Source: Margaritispora aquatica
Taxonomy: Eukaryota > Ascomycota > Leotiomycetes > Helotiales > Discinellaceae
Direction of reading: 5' to 3'
Assembly (NCBI GenBank): GCA_007644065.1
Contig: VJWN01000001.1
Coordinates: 2,556,340-2,620,339, forward strand
DNA: 64,000 nt
The position numbers and the translations under genes were made by a program. Positions 47,077-60,553 of this stretch are shown one piece after another; position 1 is the stretch's first letter; each line of letters opens with the position of its first letter. The notes beneath the pieces were generated by a model. It searched no databases. It had not been told where the DNA came from and saw only the letters and a list, made by a program, of their open reading frames with translations.

Positions 47077-47818
47077 ATGCGCTTCACTTCTCTCCTTCTG
47101 GCCTGCCTCATGGCTCTGAGTACCTCAGCGGTACCGCTCGACCCTACACCCCCGTTGCCAGCAGAGCTCACCATCGGCGTTGTAACTCCCATCAACAGGA
47201 CACGCCTTGCTGAGCGTGGAGATCTCGCTAAGCGCCGTGACTATTGTGATATCATCAATGAGTACGATCGACAAGATGGGCTTAATCTGAGTAAGTTGTA
47301 TCTCATGTCTCATTCTATTCTTTGGCCTCGAGAGTCTGTATTCGAATAAGGTAGCTGTGCTGGTAACGTGTACGGGACATGGAAGAAGGAGAAGAAGCTG
47401 ATTTTGACCACAGAGAATTGGCTTCAATCCAGCTCCGGCTGGACAGACCTCTACCCGTACAACTACTGGTGGGCCGCATGGGGGAATGCCAAAGTCTGCG
47501 TCTACAACTGGCAATCTTCAGATACATGGGTCTCAAACTGGGAAGCTGGATGGGGAGTTGGGTACCTGATTGACTGGTGCGGCCAATATGATGAGTTTCT
47601 GTTCTACATGTGAGTCGATTTTCTTTGGTTTGCTGTTGCTGTGGATGTAACCTGCGAGATATGGCGTGTGGGATGCTATGATGAACGTTTAGGGATGGAG
47701 GTCATGAATGAATGAATGAGCGCTGACATGAAGTAGTCCAAAGGGCTCATGCACGGGTCATGGAAGTAATAACTTCGAGGTGCAAATCGTAGCTCAGTGG
47801 TATGGCGCGGACTGTTGA
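47077..47818 (+). CDS. Small secreted Cys/Trp-rich protein with a Kex2-type propeptide
   Basis: Exons 47077-47290, 47351-47609 and 47737-47818 give 184 residues. A signal peptide (MRFTSLLLACLMALSTSA) is followed by a Pro-rich propeptide ending in a dibasic LAKRR site near residue 53. The mature part has six cysteines (in DYCDI, SSCAGN, KVCVYN, DWCGQY, GSCTGH and the penultimate codon before the end, DC) and is notably rich in Trp/Tyr (DLYPYNYWWAAWG, SDTWVSNWEAGWGVGYLIDW). Six Cys could form three disulfides. No family recognised; size, secretion, Cys content and isolated position are those of candidate effectors or secreted defence proteins, which is inference only. A TATA-like box lies about 100 bp upstream. 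Confidence 0.8.
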
Positions 47819-49884
47819 AGTGAGGTGGCAGGACAAAAACAGTAGCTCACGTCACGGACAACGAAACTTCGGCAGATGAAACATCTGTCACCAGTCTATA
47901 GCTTCCTCGACTTCTCCTCTTTCCAATCTGGGCATGGGTTGGAGCTTATGAGACTCAAGTTATAGAATTTATTGTTAAACCTTTCAATTTACTTAGCGAG
48001 CGAGCAAGTTTCACCACTGCATATTTGATCTATTTTCCGACACGACCACATTCGAGTTGTGCTATTCAAAGGTAAAGCTATATTATGACCTCGACGAACA
48101 AGCATGCACTTATCTAGCACACCATGGCCAACATTGAAGTTATCACATTCCATTCCCATAGCTGTCAGTCCGCAACAGTACTTGGTCACCTTTCCACTTG
48201 CCTACCAACTAACCAAACGAACGAAAGGACAAGACATATACAAAGAAATTAAGCTAGCTGCTTAACTTATAAAGCTATGAGATTGAAACCCAACTCCAAC
48301 TCGCTTCCTTTAAGAGCGAATCGAAAGACATCAAATCTCACAACTCAACCTACCGTGGTTGTTAGAAAAAGATCACTAATTTATCCATTCACATATATAC
48401 ATAAGTTCCCTTGATTCCTTAGACGAAAAGAGAGGAATTCATTCACTCACTCATTCAACAATCATTAAAACCCAGAAAACACCAAGACCCGTCCCCATCC
48501 CACCACTCCCTTACTTACTTGGCTCTCAATCACCCACACACACACCACCCATCGACTCGCTCGCTCGCCAAACCCCGCCCGCCGGCTCGGAAACAAGCAG
48601 GACCCCATTTTCCTCACAGAGGCAAGGCACACTTCGCAGAACGTTCGCACTCCGAGCCTTGCACAATTCACGCCAAGCCCACGTACAAACCTGCATAACC
48701 ATGCACAACCATGCACAACCATGCACAACCATGATTTCCAACCCAACCAACCCACCTTGCATCGCACGCTTTCGGTCGCTCTCGGACTTTACGGCCAACA
48801 CGGCGGAATGAAGAGGAGCAAAAAATGCCCCAAGGGATAAATGCCAAAGCAAAACCCCACATTCTTCTTCTGTGTTGCTTACCAAACAAAAAAGCAGACC
48901 GGCAAGGCGGCATTTTTTTCTTTCTTACATATAGATGCTTATGCTTATATATATGTGTGATGACACCCGTCCTTTTTCTTTTCAGCCTGCTTTTGTTCCC
49001 GAGGCTTAGTACCATACACCGTGAAGCTTCACTTGTGTCATGCTTTTTGCATGGAGCTTCAAGGTTCACATCATGAAACGAAAAACACTTGACGGACGAT
49101 GAAAAAAAAAAAAGCGAAACTCTGCACAACGGCGTGAGGCTGAGAAAGCCTGAGACGATGGAAGTTTGAAAGAACTCCAGCACGACGTTGCAGCTTGACT
49201 ACTTCAAGAGACGGGCACCCAGGACTTCCTGTCAATCATTTTCAAATACATTACCCTACGCGAGAGCTAGAGAATGGAATTGCCAGGATCACCAAGCACA
49301 GCTACATCACCCACAATAGACCACAGGTAGGAAGGAACGAGTCAACTAATGGTGGCAGAACGTTGTTTCCATTCCATAGCGCAATGGGCCAAATGCGCCA
49401 ATATCACGTCTATATTCTCCATGCGGATCCCATCAATCCGTCTTTGTGCGAACCTGGAACCTCCGACGCCAGTTAACACCTAGCACAAAAGGAAGACGAT
49501 CCCAGATAGGAAAAAGACAACAGCGAGAGAATATCCTCCATATGTGCACATGAGAGCTGCAGATACATATCGACAGTCGAAGGACGCGTGAACATCCCGA
49601 TGTCGAATCCAGAAAGCAGAATGCGATGATTGTTGAATCTGTGGCCTCTTACGCCGAACGCCAGACGTGTGGGGGTATGGAAACCGATCAAGCACCCTCT
49701 CAAAGATAAACTATGTACATGGAGAAAGAAGGCCCGAGGAGCCAAGAGCTGGTATGATTTCGTCACTGGCAATGGGCTAGGAGCCGTTTGCTTGGCTATG
49801 AGAAGTGTAGTTAAGTATAGAATCCTAAGAACGTCAATAATGGCATACAGAATGAAGATCATGTTATCATACCTAGTAGTTTTT
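47819..49884. other. 2-kb intergenic region with simple repeats
   Basis: Contains CA-rich low-complexity sequence near 48533-48550, the 10-bp repeat at 48691-48730, and an A12 run near 49103. No supported gene; the part before 49885 is presumably the 3' UTR of the next minus-strand gene. Confidence 0.55.
48691..48730 (+). repeat. 10-bp tandem repeat (ATGCACAACC), four copies
   Basis: Three perfect copies at 48701-48730 follow one degenerate copy (CTGCATAACC) at 48691-48700. It is a minisatellite in non-coding DNA and a possible length marker. Confidence 0.85.
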
Positions 49885-50475
49885 TCAATTGGGATGGAAA
49901 ACACCTCCGTTGACTGCTTTTGTGACGCCGACACAGAGGCCAATAATAAGACCAATAAGAACCAACAAGATGCCGACCTTGATGGCGTTTCTTTGCATTC
50001 TGGTCATAGCGGCCCAGCATCCACAGCAGGCCTTCTTCTGCTTGTTCGCCTTGATCATATTCTTCTGCTCGACACGACTGGGCCATGCATTTGCCGTGCT
50101 GCACTTTGTCTTCATAGCCACCAAGCCGGATCTGCTGCATCCTGCCTCCGTCTTCTGGTGTGTTAGGGCCTCAATATCGGTATCAAATCCAGAGTTAGAG
50201 CCGTTGATGTTCTGCTTCGACTCTGACCTTTCGAGGTATGAATATGGAGAGGATTCGACCTCGATGGGCGACTTCTCATTGTGGGTACCATGAGGAGGGG
50301 TCATTGATCTGGTTGAGTCGCAATCTTGGATGGTGGATAGCACATCAATCGCAGTATTTGAGTTTTGACGCGTTGTGGCAGGTCGATTGATGGTTAGGAC
50401 GTTGGTGTTGATCTGCGGCTCATCGATGGCAGATACCGCGATGGTAACGGGCTTTTCGTTGTGAATTCTTGACAT
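49885..50475 (-). CDS. Single-pass membrane protein with a juxtamembrane Cys cluster
   Basis: A single exon of 196 residues. The first 140 residues are polar and Ser/Thr-rich. A KKACCGCWAAM cluster just before the membrane segment (GILLVLIGLIIGLCVGVTKA) is a plausible palmitoylation site, and the tail after it is only about nine residues. Without a signal peptide the protein is probably tail-anchored or type II, with the long N-terminus in the cytosol. Function unknown. The upstream 500 bp is pyrimidine-rich on this strand, typical of a long fungal 5' leader. Confidence 0.7.
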   Translation of the reverse strand: MSRIHNEKPVTIAVSAIDEPQINTNVLTINRPATTRQNSNTAIDVLSTIQDCDSTRSMTPPHGTHNEKSPIEVESSPYSYLERSESKQNINGSNSGFDTDIEALTHQKTEAGCSRSGLVAMKTKCSTANAWPSRVEQKNMIKANKQKKACCGCWAAMTRMQRNAIKVGILLVLIGLIIGLCVGVTKAVNGGVFHPN

Positions 50476-53400
50476 GATGGATAAGAGATTGAGAGGTGTC
50501 TAGGTGCAGTAGAGGAGGGTTGTAGGAATTATCGAGTTGGTGAAATATTCCGACGTTTGTGGCGGGATTGCGTGTTGAAGGTTTCCGAATTGTGGGCAGG
50601 AGCGAAAGCACCAGTTCGGAACAGTCCACGGCTGGTGTGATTGTGAGAAGAGATCAGGATGTTCGAATAAATTGAACGTTTCAATTGACGAGATCGTTCC
50701 TGGGAGATAATCGAAGGTAAGATCTTGCTGGTCTTGCTGGTGGTTTTGGTGCAAGTAAGTAGTCCCAGGTGAATTGATTTCTCCTCTTTCGCAAGGCAGG
50801 GCAAGGAATCCAGAGCAGTAAAGTACTGGATGAGGAATGCGTTCAGCTTCGATTTTTCTTTTTCTTTTCCACCGTGTTGATGCCGTCGTCGAAACGAATT
50901 TGGGGGGGGGGCAAAGGAAGGACTGGAGTTGGAGTGGAATTGGTGGTCGAGGGTGAAGAAGAAGAGAAGTCGTGGAGTGGTAAGGTACCTCTTTTACTTG
51001 CTTCCACGAGCCTTCAGACTTTGGGGCACCTGGGCAGCACCTCAATTTCGTGGATGTCTCAACTGCTAGGGTGTCGGGACACTAGACAGAGCAGGGTTAG
51101 GGTGCTCTGATCCCTTCCAGTTCCTATCGGCTTGTGGATGGTGCTTGACTATGGACCAATTGATACCCGGTTATTCTTGAACGGACCCGAGTCTATTGAG
51201 TCTATTTTACGGAGAGTGGAGTGCAGTTTGCAGTGTGGTGCAGTGGGTGCACGCTGCAGACAGATTGCGACGATTAAGACGATTAAGACGATTGGGACGG
51301 AGGGGCAGGAGAATGGAATGTTCGTAGATTTGATCGGGTTTTGGGTACTGTACTGTACAGGAGGTATCAGAATACGAGATACGGCAGAACATGAGGTTGA
51401 GGATGAGGGTGATTGAGCAAGATAAGTACGAGGCTCCGGGCAGATAGGAAGTCAAAATGCACAATGTTCAAATATAAAACCTCAGATATGGTATGTATGT
51501 CTTATGTGCCTGTTTAAAAAGGAAGTCCAAGATATCAGGGCAACTTATTTAGAGACACCAATGAAAAGGATTGAATCAGTATTGGTTGTACCAATGCTGC
51601 AGTGTGGTGATATCCATGCACGCCGCCCTGGGCTTGATGCTTGGATGCTTTGGATACTTGATGGGTAAAGTCCAGCCTTTTCCCTTTCCTTTCGGTTTCC
51701 TGTCCAGTCCTGTCCATCGTGCCATCGTGCCATCCTGTTGGAAACCACTTCTTCGTGAGCGAGTGCAAGCCAAAACCCGCCACTCGCCAGGATCCAGCTG
51801 AGAGTTTTCCCCGACTGCTCAGAAATCAATAATTCGCTGGACCAGCAGAACCATACAAGAGAGACTACGACTCGCGCCATTGTACCTTCGTAACAAGTTC
51901 AACAGCTCGCCATCACTTGATCCAAAGAACACTTCCAGGAAGGCCCTTCTAGAGACTGTTTGCTCGATCGCAGACTGTTCCGTGCACTTCATCGACCACG
52001 CTTGGAAGGACAGGCGCAGTGCAATGCTGCTGCTGTGGATCATGAGTGAAAAAGAGGAGGCAGAAGCAGAGCATGAATGAGAGATCAAAGTCATGTCATG
52101 AAGCATGACAATCAAATACCTGCCCTCATTTTCAAATGTCGTGTCATTTGATAACAAGTTCTGTAACATTGACAGTTCACCGTTTATCGTTTTTTCAACG
52201 GCATTGTCAACACGGCAGATTACATGTCATCTGATATCTGCATTGAACTCGGTGTCCATCTCCAAGATTTTCCCATTCAGTTGTTCGACGAGTCAACCAA
52301 GAAAAATAATCGATCCAAGCCATAGTCCAAGCCAAAAGCCCGACGAGAAAAGAACATGGACAGGCACCTCTGTGCTCTGCAAAGCAAAACTCTAAGTTTG
52401 CCGCCGTCCATACTGGTCGGACCGCTATACCGCAATGGTGATAGGGCCGGCAGAAACCATGCACGATCCACTCACACTACATTTGGCCTGGCCTCCAGAG
52501 AACTTCTGGATGGGGTAAAGATAGGGTGGACACAGTCGACGAATGCATTTTGGGTTGCAGGAGAAGCTGGAAAGCTGGAAAGCTGCATGAACAGGAACCA
52601 CAACCATCGCAGCAGGTGGCGAGGAAGACGTGTTTCTGTCCGTATCCGACACACACAGCAGGTTTATAGGCAGGTCAACGCATGAAATGTCCCGAGGTAC
52701 GAAGCAGCCATGATGATAATGAAGTATTGACGGAAAATTCAGTCATTGTCATAGTTAGCAGACGTACAGCTGATGAATCGCGGCTGTTATAATTACCGTG
52801 AGTATGTATCCGCTCACACAAGGGATGAAGAAGTGCTTATTCACAACCGTACAGTTGGCTCCTTGCGTCCCTTTCTCCGGCTTTACATCCCGCCTGATCA
52901 GAGAATATGGAAATTCCTCGTGGCCTCGGTTGATTTCGTGGGGATCTCCGTGCCTATCAATCAAGTCGAGGATGCCATCAACCAACCAACAGAAAAAAAA
53001 ACGGGTAGTGAAGTCGAGACTTCCTTCTACCACCAAAGGTCTAGAAGTACTTGATAGACGATACCCGACGCGTGCAAAGACTACAGACGGGCCTGATCTT
53101 CCAGCTGTGGTGGCCACATCCACTCCTCTAAGGTAGGACTCGGACACGTACACAGCAGGATAAGCAAAGAGTAAGTAAGTTGTTCTAGAAGCTTTATTGC
53201 TCGTGGATCAATGCTGTACTTTACCACCTTCCACAAGCAGCGACCCCATAGTTCTTGTTGTAGAAAGATATGATTCTTAATAATACTGACCACACCTAGC
53301 AGTCCAAGAAACTAACAGATCATGATACACCAACTTGTACTTAGTAAGCAAACGCACACACAATTCTACAACTCCCAAAAAGACAAGAAGAGCAGAAAAG

Positions 53401-55628
53401 TAGTGGCGCTACCAAGTATGCTTTGCAATACTTGGTGAAGCTTGGCATAGCTTAGTTGTGATATGGCAAATGCCAATCCGGCTAATAACGCAAGGGAATC
53501 CATTCCAACACCACCCATGCAAAAGCCTTGAATACATCAAAATTGTCACATATTGCTTGTGGGCGGCTGAATCAAATTTCATACCTACTGTACTCCGAGG
53601 GGTTAGGATGTGATTACTTGCAGATTCCAACATACATCCCATACACGGATTGAAGCTATCTATAACATCTTTTAACACGATCTACAAACAGATATCAGCA
53701 TCTCAAATTCTCGATCAGGACCTTCCATGTACCAAAAAGCTAGACAAGATTCAAGACTAAAGCTAAACTGCGCCACCTCAGATCTACTGTCTATCCGATT
53801 ACATGGGAAGGAGATTAGATGACGAGCATCTCAAGCATGCGTAAAAGAAGGCTTAAAGTCAAATTCAAGCTCAAAGACTTCAGGTCACTAACTGACGGCG
53901 ATTCTCAGTGAAATGCAGTAGTCGAAGCTAAACAAAGCAGACTTGCGGCTGAAGTTGCATTCCACCTTCGTCATCTGATCCTCTTGTTTTGGGCAAGATG
54001 AGGCAAATATCAATAGCTTCAATTTCAATACCTTGCCTAGAGTTCGATTTCATCACGTGAAAAGGATAGTGGAACAGATTTCCCAGAAAGATCGACTTAC
54101 TTTGCAAGTAACAATCATAGGTCTCTCGGCTTTATTCATCAGAAGGCTGGAAAGAACCCGGGTCATGTTTGCTCTCGCCAGGCGACAAATAAGTAAATCT
54201 ACGTGCATACTGTGAGCCCACCCGACCTCAGTGCACCTCCATCATCAGAGCGAAAAAGGGGGTGGTTTAGAACGTTAGGAGCTTTCAGAAGCTTGCCGTC
54301 TGCAGTTTCAGCCAATGACGGGAAGCTGTCTCAAACACAGCCAACCTATTTCCGTCGCTCTAAAGGCACTTGCCGATGGCCTCCAGCACCAATAAGTAAA
54401 AAAACGTCGAATTTCTGTTGCACATCGCACAAAACGCGACACTCATGTCTAACACAGGCATGTATCACGTTTTTCGGCAGCCACCTTAACCTCGTGATCA
54501 GTGTCTTTCCACCACTCACAGGCTGATTTGACCTGCTTTCCTTGGTTTTGTTGCACGTCTGCGCAGTCCAAATCTCAATTCCAATCTTCTCTTTCTTCAG
54601 CTCTGATGTCCTCTTTGCGGTGATCCTTTCTCCTTTCGTTAGGGGGGTGGTGGGAGTTAGACAATTCGAGGTGGATGCATGGGTGGCTGGTGAGAAATAT
54701 GAGTGGTCTGTGCTCTAATGGACAGGTCATGAAGCGAGAGTAGCTTTTGGCATTTTCGCATACTAATCGCTCTAGTCCAATAAATACTCCTGCGAAGAGT
54801 ATTAATCACATGAATATTTCTGTGAAATTGGACTTATGGCTGATTTCCCAGCTAATCAAGACTCACATCACTTTTTCTGTCTTGCTCCTTCTCGTTTCAT
54901 TCCTCTCCCGTCCCGCGCGCAGCTGCCTCCCGCCACACGCGAGGAACATCAAAACTCCGTCTTCAATTTTAGATTTTAATATAGAACTTTAATTACAAGA
55001 AGTATTCTCCACGGAAAACCCCCCCAGCAATCATCCATCATCAATCAACCTGCATCTGCATGGAAGTCTGACTATCGTACCTCCGTACCTCGTATGTGTG
55101 TATCGTATTCCTTTGAATCCGGCTAGCTTCGAGAAAGTCTCAAAGATAAGGGCTGCAGACTTCGAAAAGCAAGACTATAAAGCCTAACACTAGACCAACT
55201 ACATACGAGCTCATGCTTAAACTTCCGGAACAACTCTCCGGATAGGTGTGAGAATGATGCAGACTTGCAGTTAATTTCGAGACTTCAAGAAGAGCCTCAA
55301 CATTTTCGGGAGCATTATTTCAACTGATATTCTAGTGAATGTCGTCGGAGAACAAGTGTGAAAGAACGTCATTCTTCAAGTACATCCAAACTTTCCGCAA
55401 GCTCATTTCTGATTTTCAAGTTGATAACATTTCATTCTATTTATCTCAGCTACTGAATTCTGATCAGACTAATCTCCTTTGTACTGAGATACACCTCTCA
55501 CTAGGGGCTACTCAGAGTGTATATTGGTTGCCAAGTATGAGATGCTATGCCACAACTTTCGTACTTCCTTCATATCCATACTGTCTTATATTTAGATAAT
55601 CCTAGCAGCCATAATATCTTTATCGCAA
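50476..55628. other. 5.2-kb region without a supported gene
   Basis: The longest gap in the window. The first 550 bp are probably the leader of the membrane-protein gene; a 181-codon frame at 50500-51045 (minus) lies there but has leader-like composition. A G10 run sits at 50902-50911 and a 9-bp repeat at 51269-51295. Frames at 52207-53153 are overlapping and featureless. No transposon signature recognised. Confidence 0.5.
51269..51295 (+). repeat. 9-bp tandem repeat (GACGATTAA), three copies
   Basis: Units at 51269, 51278 and 51287, the last reading GACGATTGG. Non-coding as far as I can tell. Confidence 0.75.
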
Positions 55629-56393
55629 TCAAGGGGTAAGACATCTTCCCACAGGGGGATTGCTATAATCACCATTGTTGCAACCGGCAGCGACACTACA
55701 ATAAGCAGATGTGTCCCCACAAAATCCTGCTTGCGAACAACACTGGCCAAATGTGCTTCCCAAGCATGTATAACCTCTCTCGACCGAGCAGCGACCATCA
55801 GGAGTCGGAGCCAAGCATGGTCCAACTTGTCCCTGGCATCTGAGTCCACAATGCAAAGAATCAGAACCACACCAGCCTGCTTCAGAGCAGCAGTCTCCAA
55901 ATCCGCTTCCAACGCAGCTGAAGCCGGTATTACCGCCACAAGTGCCATCTGGAGTGATCTGCTTGCACAACCCAAGTCCTCTCTGGCAGCCTTTGTCAAC
56001 CTGGCAGTAGTCATCACTATAGCCACAGAATCCAGCTCCAGAGCAGCAAGCTCCATCCCACGGGCCATCAGAACAGGATATGGTGTTGCCGCAGATGCCA
56101 TCGTAGCTTGGGGTTGTCATATTAGGGTTTGCAGAACCATCGATACATTCTCCATACTCGGCTCGGCATCCGTGTGCAGTGAGGCAGTATGCAGTAGTAT
56201 TTCCACACCAACCAGCTAAGGAGCAACATTTTCCGAATCCGCTTCCATCACACGTGTGACCACCTACTCCACCGCAGGTTCCGTCTGGCGTTTGGCGACG
56301 AGATTCGGATTGGATGTCGGCGTTGGTGGACGGGTAAGCTGCGATTGAAGTGAGGAAGAGAGTGAAGAGGAAGTAAGCGAGTAAGTCGTGCAT
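55629..56393 (-). CDS. Secreted protein with four CBM18 (hevein-type) chitin-binding domains
   Basis: A single exon of 254 residues. A signal peptide (about residues 1-19) and a dibasic SRRQ are followed by four hevein-like modules at about residues 36-83, 95-142, 146-192 and 196-252. Each has the eight-Cys pattern with the GxCCSxxGxCG core: FGKCCSLAGWCG, WDGACCSGAGFCG, FGDCCSEAGWCG, FGQCCSQAGFCG. There is no catalytic domain. CBM18 modules bind GlcNAc polymers. In fungi such proteins coat the wall against host chitinases or act with chitin-modifying enzymes; which applies here is unknown. The fourth module has a longer C-terminal loop (GCNNGDYSNPPVGRC). Confidence 0.9.
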   Translation of the reverse strand: MHDLLAYFLFTLFLTSIAAYPSTNADIQSESRRQTPDGTCGGVGGHTCDGSGFGKCCSLAGWCGNTTAYCLTAHGCRAEYGECIDGSANPNMTTPSYDGICGNTISCSDGPWDGACCSGAGFCGYSDDYCQVDKGCQRGLGLCKQITPDGTCGGNTGFSCVGSGFGDCCSEAGWCGSDSLHCGLRCQGQVGPCLAPTPDGRCSVERGYTCLGSTFGQCCSQAGFCGDTSAYCSVAAGCNNGDYSNPPVGRCLTP

Positions 56394-59300
56394 TGTATGC
56401 TGATTGAGATGAGTGGTAGGTAGGTGGTTTGATTCGCTTTCCTAGCAAAGATCTCAAGTGAGTCAAGTGCGAGCAATTAAATTCGTCGTATGAGCTAGGT
56501 TCTAGCATTTGTTAGCAGAAGAATCTTTACCAGCTATTCGTATGGCTATGGAGCTGAAATCGAACGAAAAGACTCGAGTTATGAAGTGACAAAATGCAAC
56601 TAGGTAAGAAGTCAAAGGAATAGGAGAGGTAGAGAAGTGCGCACCTCCTCCTACGACTCGACTCGATTCAAGCCACAAAGCTCCTATCTGATGTGCGAAA
56701 GAGACGTCCAAGAATTTTCAAAACTGTGATGGGTTGAGTGAAAGAACGGTGTGTAAGTGTTCGTTTGTGAGATTAATGGAGGGAGAGAGGCAGCAAGCAA
56801 GAGGATCTTGTTTCTTTAGATTGTGTCCATATTGAAGAAGGAACATTGTCTTCGCTTTGCTGGAGAAGGTACCCTTCTCGAAGTTTCATTCAATTTTGGG
56901 AAGAGAGGTTGCTATTGCACTTGCCTAGGTACCTATGTCGAGTCGAGAGGAAGTGTGTTAAAGTAGGGCATATAATTTGTCGGTTTGAGTTGAGACACGC
57001 TCTGTCTTCATCTTGACTATAATCGTTTATAGTCGAACGAAGCGGCCAGTAGATGCTGCACGATCCAATACATAAGGTACATAGCGTAGGAGACAGGTAT
57101 CGGGATTTAGTTCGGCGCATTGAGGACAAATGGTGCAGGTGAGCTGATGAACGAATTTGGGAGCTGGACTGAGAATCACGAGGTTCAAATGAGCACTCCA
57201 CTGTCTGGAAACCATACTTTGGGACTTAGGCCTAGTCAATGGATTATTTTCTTTGTGCTGAAGCTGCCAGGGAGTTTTGTATTCACTTTTGAACAAGGTC
57301 TAAATGTCTTCTGCTGCAAGAAAGGTAGTTCAATGAATGCTTTGGGAGCTCCACTTGGCTGTTTCAGAATGACGGCTACTGATTTTGCACGTTAGGCAAA
57401 GTTATATTAAAAATCAGAGAAGAATCACGGTTTTTGAATCAGCATATTAAACAAGGTCATTAAATTACAAAAAAAAAAGAATGGTAAAGTTTGATTCAGC
57501 ACATTAGGTAAGGTTATGAATCGATGTGCTAACAATTGCCATTCCTGTTCATTATATATATCAGTCCTTGGAAACTGCATCAACGCTTTGGAAGTTACAC
57601 TTGCAGATCACAGAATAACGAAGATTAGCTCATGTACCAACAATAATGCACTACTTGGTTATTAGTCTGATTCTCAATCATCGCTCATTGAATCTACATT
57701 CGGAAAATGAACGATGATGAAGTTTAGCTTCGTAAATTAGCTGGGAGTGTAGATTAATTGGATCTTAGATATTGTGGTAACTCACTTTGTAGTTTTCAAT
57801 TAATGGATTGAATCAACGCCACTATCATGACACTTGATGGGCATGGAGTTATGGGGGTTTGACTTGCACATGTTTCGACATATTCCATAACCGCATCAAG
57901 TCTATAAAGCCCAATCACCATTCCCTAAAGCTGCGCTCGGAAAGAAAAAAAAAATACATTATTCGGCTCACACATTCTATAGTGGGCTGTACGATATGAA
58001 TATATATACCAAAGTGATGCTGGGAATCTAGGACCTCCTGATTTAAGCGAGGTTAGTGTCCGAATTTCAGTTGCTGCATTGTACCCACAGTTCAAGCTCA
58101 TCACACAAGAGCAAACAAAGGCTAGAATATAGATCAAGGTTCAGTGTGGTCGTATGATCTACGTCTACCGGCAGCCGCCACTCCACCAAGCACTCAACAC
58201 AGGGATGTTGGGAACCACACCGCACAGAGCGAATTCTCTATGACCTTGTCTGTACTGCCTGCAGCGATTATCTCCAGTTCTCACCGTTCCTATGAGGTAT
58301 CCAACCATTGTGTTTCGGTAGAATGTGCGTCTGATGGCAGTATTGAAGGTTCCAAAGACTCCCCGAGGGTTAAATGCGCTTTCATGGAGTAGGGCGAGGG
58401 TGTTGGAGATGGCCTGATTAAGTGCTTGCTCGCGTGAATTAGGGCAGCTTGGAGAGACTTCGTAGGGGAGAGGGCTGTGGAAGACTTACTCCAGAAACAG
58501 CAGTCAGAAAAGCAGGCAGAGAAGCACCTGGCGGAACTCCCAGGTTAGGGATCTGTCACGACGAAAGATGCCAGTAGTTGCGACGAAAGCTTAAAAGGAG
58601 ATCTGAGTTGCCTTTCTCTCTTTGTAAAGGGAATGGAGTATGGAAGAGAGGATGCAAAGACTGACTGTTTGATTGGAGTTAGGCAGCTTTAGAGTGATAG
58701 CCACTAGTTGCGAGGATATGAATTGTCGAAGATTGGAGATGGAGATAGAGAGATAGAGATGGATTGTGATTGCAGAGGTCGTGGCTGGAAATGTCGCGAT
58801 GAGATATTATAGAAGGAGGTTTAAAAGCTCCGCATGGTTCAGACTTATAGAAAATTAGGGCTCACTAGCTCGACGTTCCCAAAGTGAAATATACATATAT
58901 CAAATTGACCTCAATAGGCCACCGAGTGCTGTCTCTTGAATGATAATTCAATAATGCTTTCACTTTCATGCATTGTCGCGATGATTTTGTGCGCTGTCCA
59001 CGACCAGTCGTGGCGCAAGACCACATCCTGGTTTATTTTGACAAAAAGATTTTCCTCCAAGAAACACAGCCCATGGATAGTAGTTTTTTTTTATCCAAGC
59101 TAAGGCTCAGAGAAGCTGTTTTTCAGGAATAGCAACAGATGAAAGCAGGACGTGCAAGTGCTAATGAATGTCTACTCAAAGGAAGTAGTAGTTGCTACGC
59201 AGTGATCGAAAGACCTTAGCTAGCAAATAGCTTTCCACTCTGAAGCTCTCGCCGCCATCTTATGCACTCCACAATTTGCCAGAATTTGGGAGCTCAGGCA

Positions 59301-60553
59301 CGATAATTCCCAACAAGTGTGTCTCGCTAAATCACACACAGGAGCAGGAGAATGACGGGGTGTAACTTCACGCATTTAGAGCAACATCGTGGCACAAGAA
59401 GAATACTCGATATCAACCTCCAGCAAAAGCTTTTTACCAGCTATATGTGATTGTTTAGTTCTCCAAAAGATTGATGCGAAGGCAATGACTATGAGGTCGT
59501 GGAGAGGAAGTTTAAGAAAACCTTGGAAAGCAGAGCCATAAACCAAGCTTCTCATCTTACCATACATCTCATACTCTGTAAACACGTTCCAATATCAAGG
59601 CTGAATGCTCAACAGCAACAAATGTATTGTATTCCTCCTGTTGCAAGCCTCTGGATGCCCAACTAACCAGCTCAGAATTGACTATTCCTTCGTTTGATGC
59701 ACCGCCACCCCTCCATTGTGGCGCACAGTCGAGGGCAACCCCGCCAAAAGTATTAAAATCATGCCCGAATTTGACTGTTTCCATCCTTCTTATTGTTCTG
59801 CTTGCCAAAGTTCTGTCATCTATTTGATGGCGCTCCTAGTTTGCAATTGGTACCTGCAGTGATAATGTAATCTCCCCTAGGTCCTTCTTGTGACGGTAGT
59901 TTATCCTGGTCTTTTGGTGACTGTCCGATGATTCCTTGCTTTTCTTTATGACCATGCTTTATTACTTCTCCAGCCTATGATGCGATCTTGTTTGTATCTT
60001 TGTAGTCTGCAGAAGGCTCTGTATTACTAAACTTGTGTGTATGGTCTGGGTTCTCCCTGTTTGCTCTGGAGTTCGAATCTAATTTGAACACTTGTGGGTT
60101 AGTATATCTTTTTTCACCCAGATATACCTCTCGAGGGTGTCCTATTACCTGCTAAATTGTTTAAATCTTCCCCAATGTCTTTCTCCTTTAAGGAAGGCTT
60201 CGTCTAGCATCCAAGGCTGTTAACTCATAATAGCTCTCTATACCAATACCTCCTTCGCTTCGCGCTTCGTGTCTGATTAAACCGGTGTTTCGCTTATTGC
60301 AGCCTTGTAATATAGAGTTATCTTTGAATTAAACAGATAGAAAATTGCAAAATGATAGAGCTGTCCAAAGATTTCCACCCAGCCTTACCTTGCCCATAAT
60401 GAGATCAGTTCTCTTTACTAACCGGGACTAGCACCACAAACTAGCTCAGGTAGCCCCAAATATGCCGCCGGTGCCTTCTAATTTCAATGTTTGCGTTTTC
60501 TAACTTGATTGCAATAACAACAACGAAATCAAGCCGCCACTTGCCATTGCATA
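56394..60553. other. 4.2-kb region without a supported gene
   Basis: Contains A/T runs and GAGATAGAGA low complexity near 58740-58765. Frames on both strands are short and without protein-like composition. No transposon or RNA gene recognised. Confidence 0.5.

Noticed and set aside
47788..47810. TAGCTCAGTGG, an A-box-like tRNA motif
   Set aside because: It is part of the last coding exon of the secreted protein and no B-box or cloverleaf follows.
50500..51045. 181-codon open frame on the minus strand
   Set aside because: Pyrimidine-biased composition directly upstream of the membrane-protein gene and no domain; best explained as its 5' leader.
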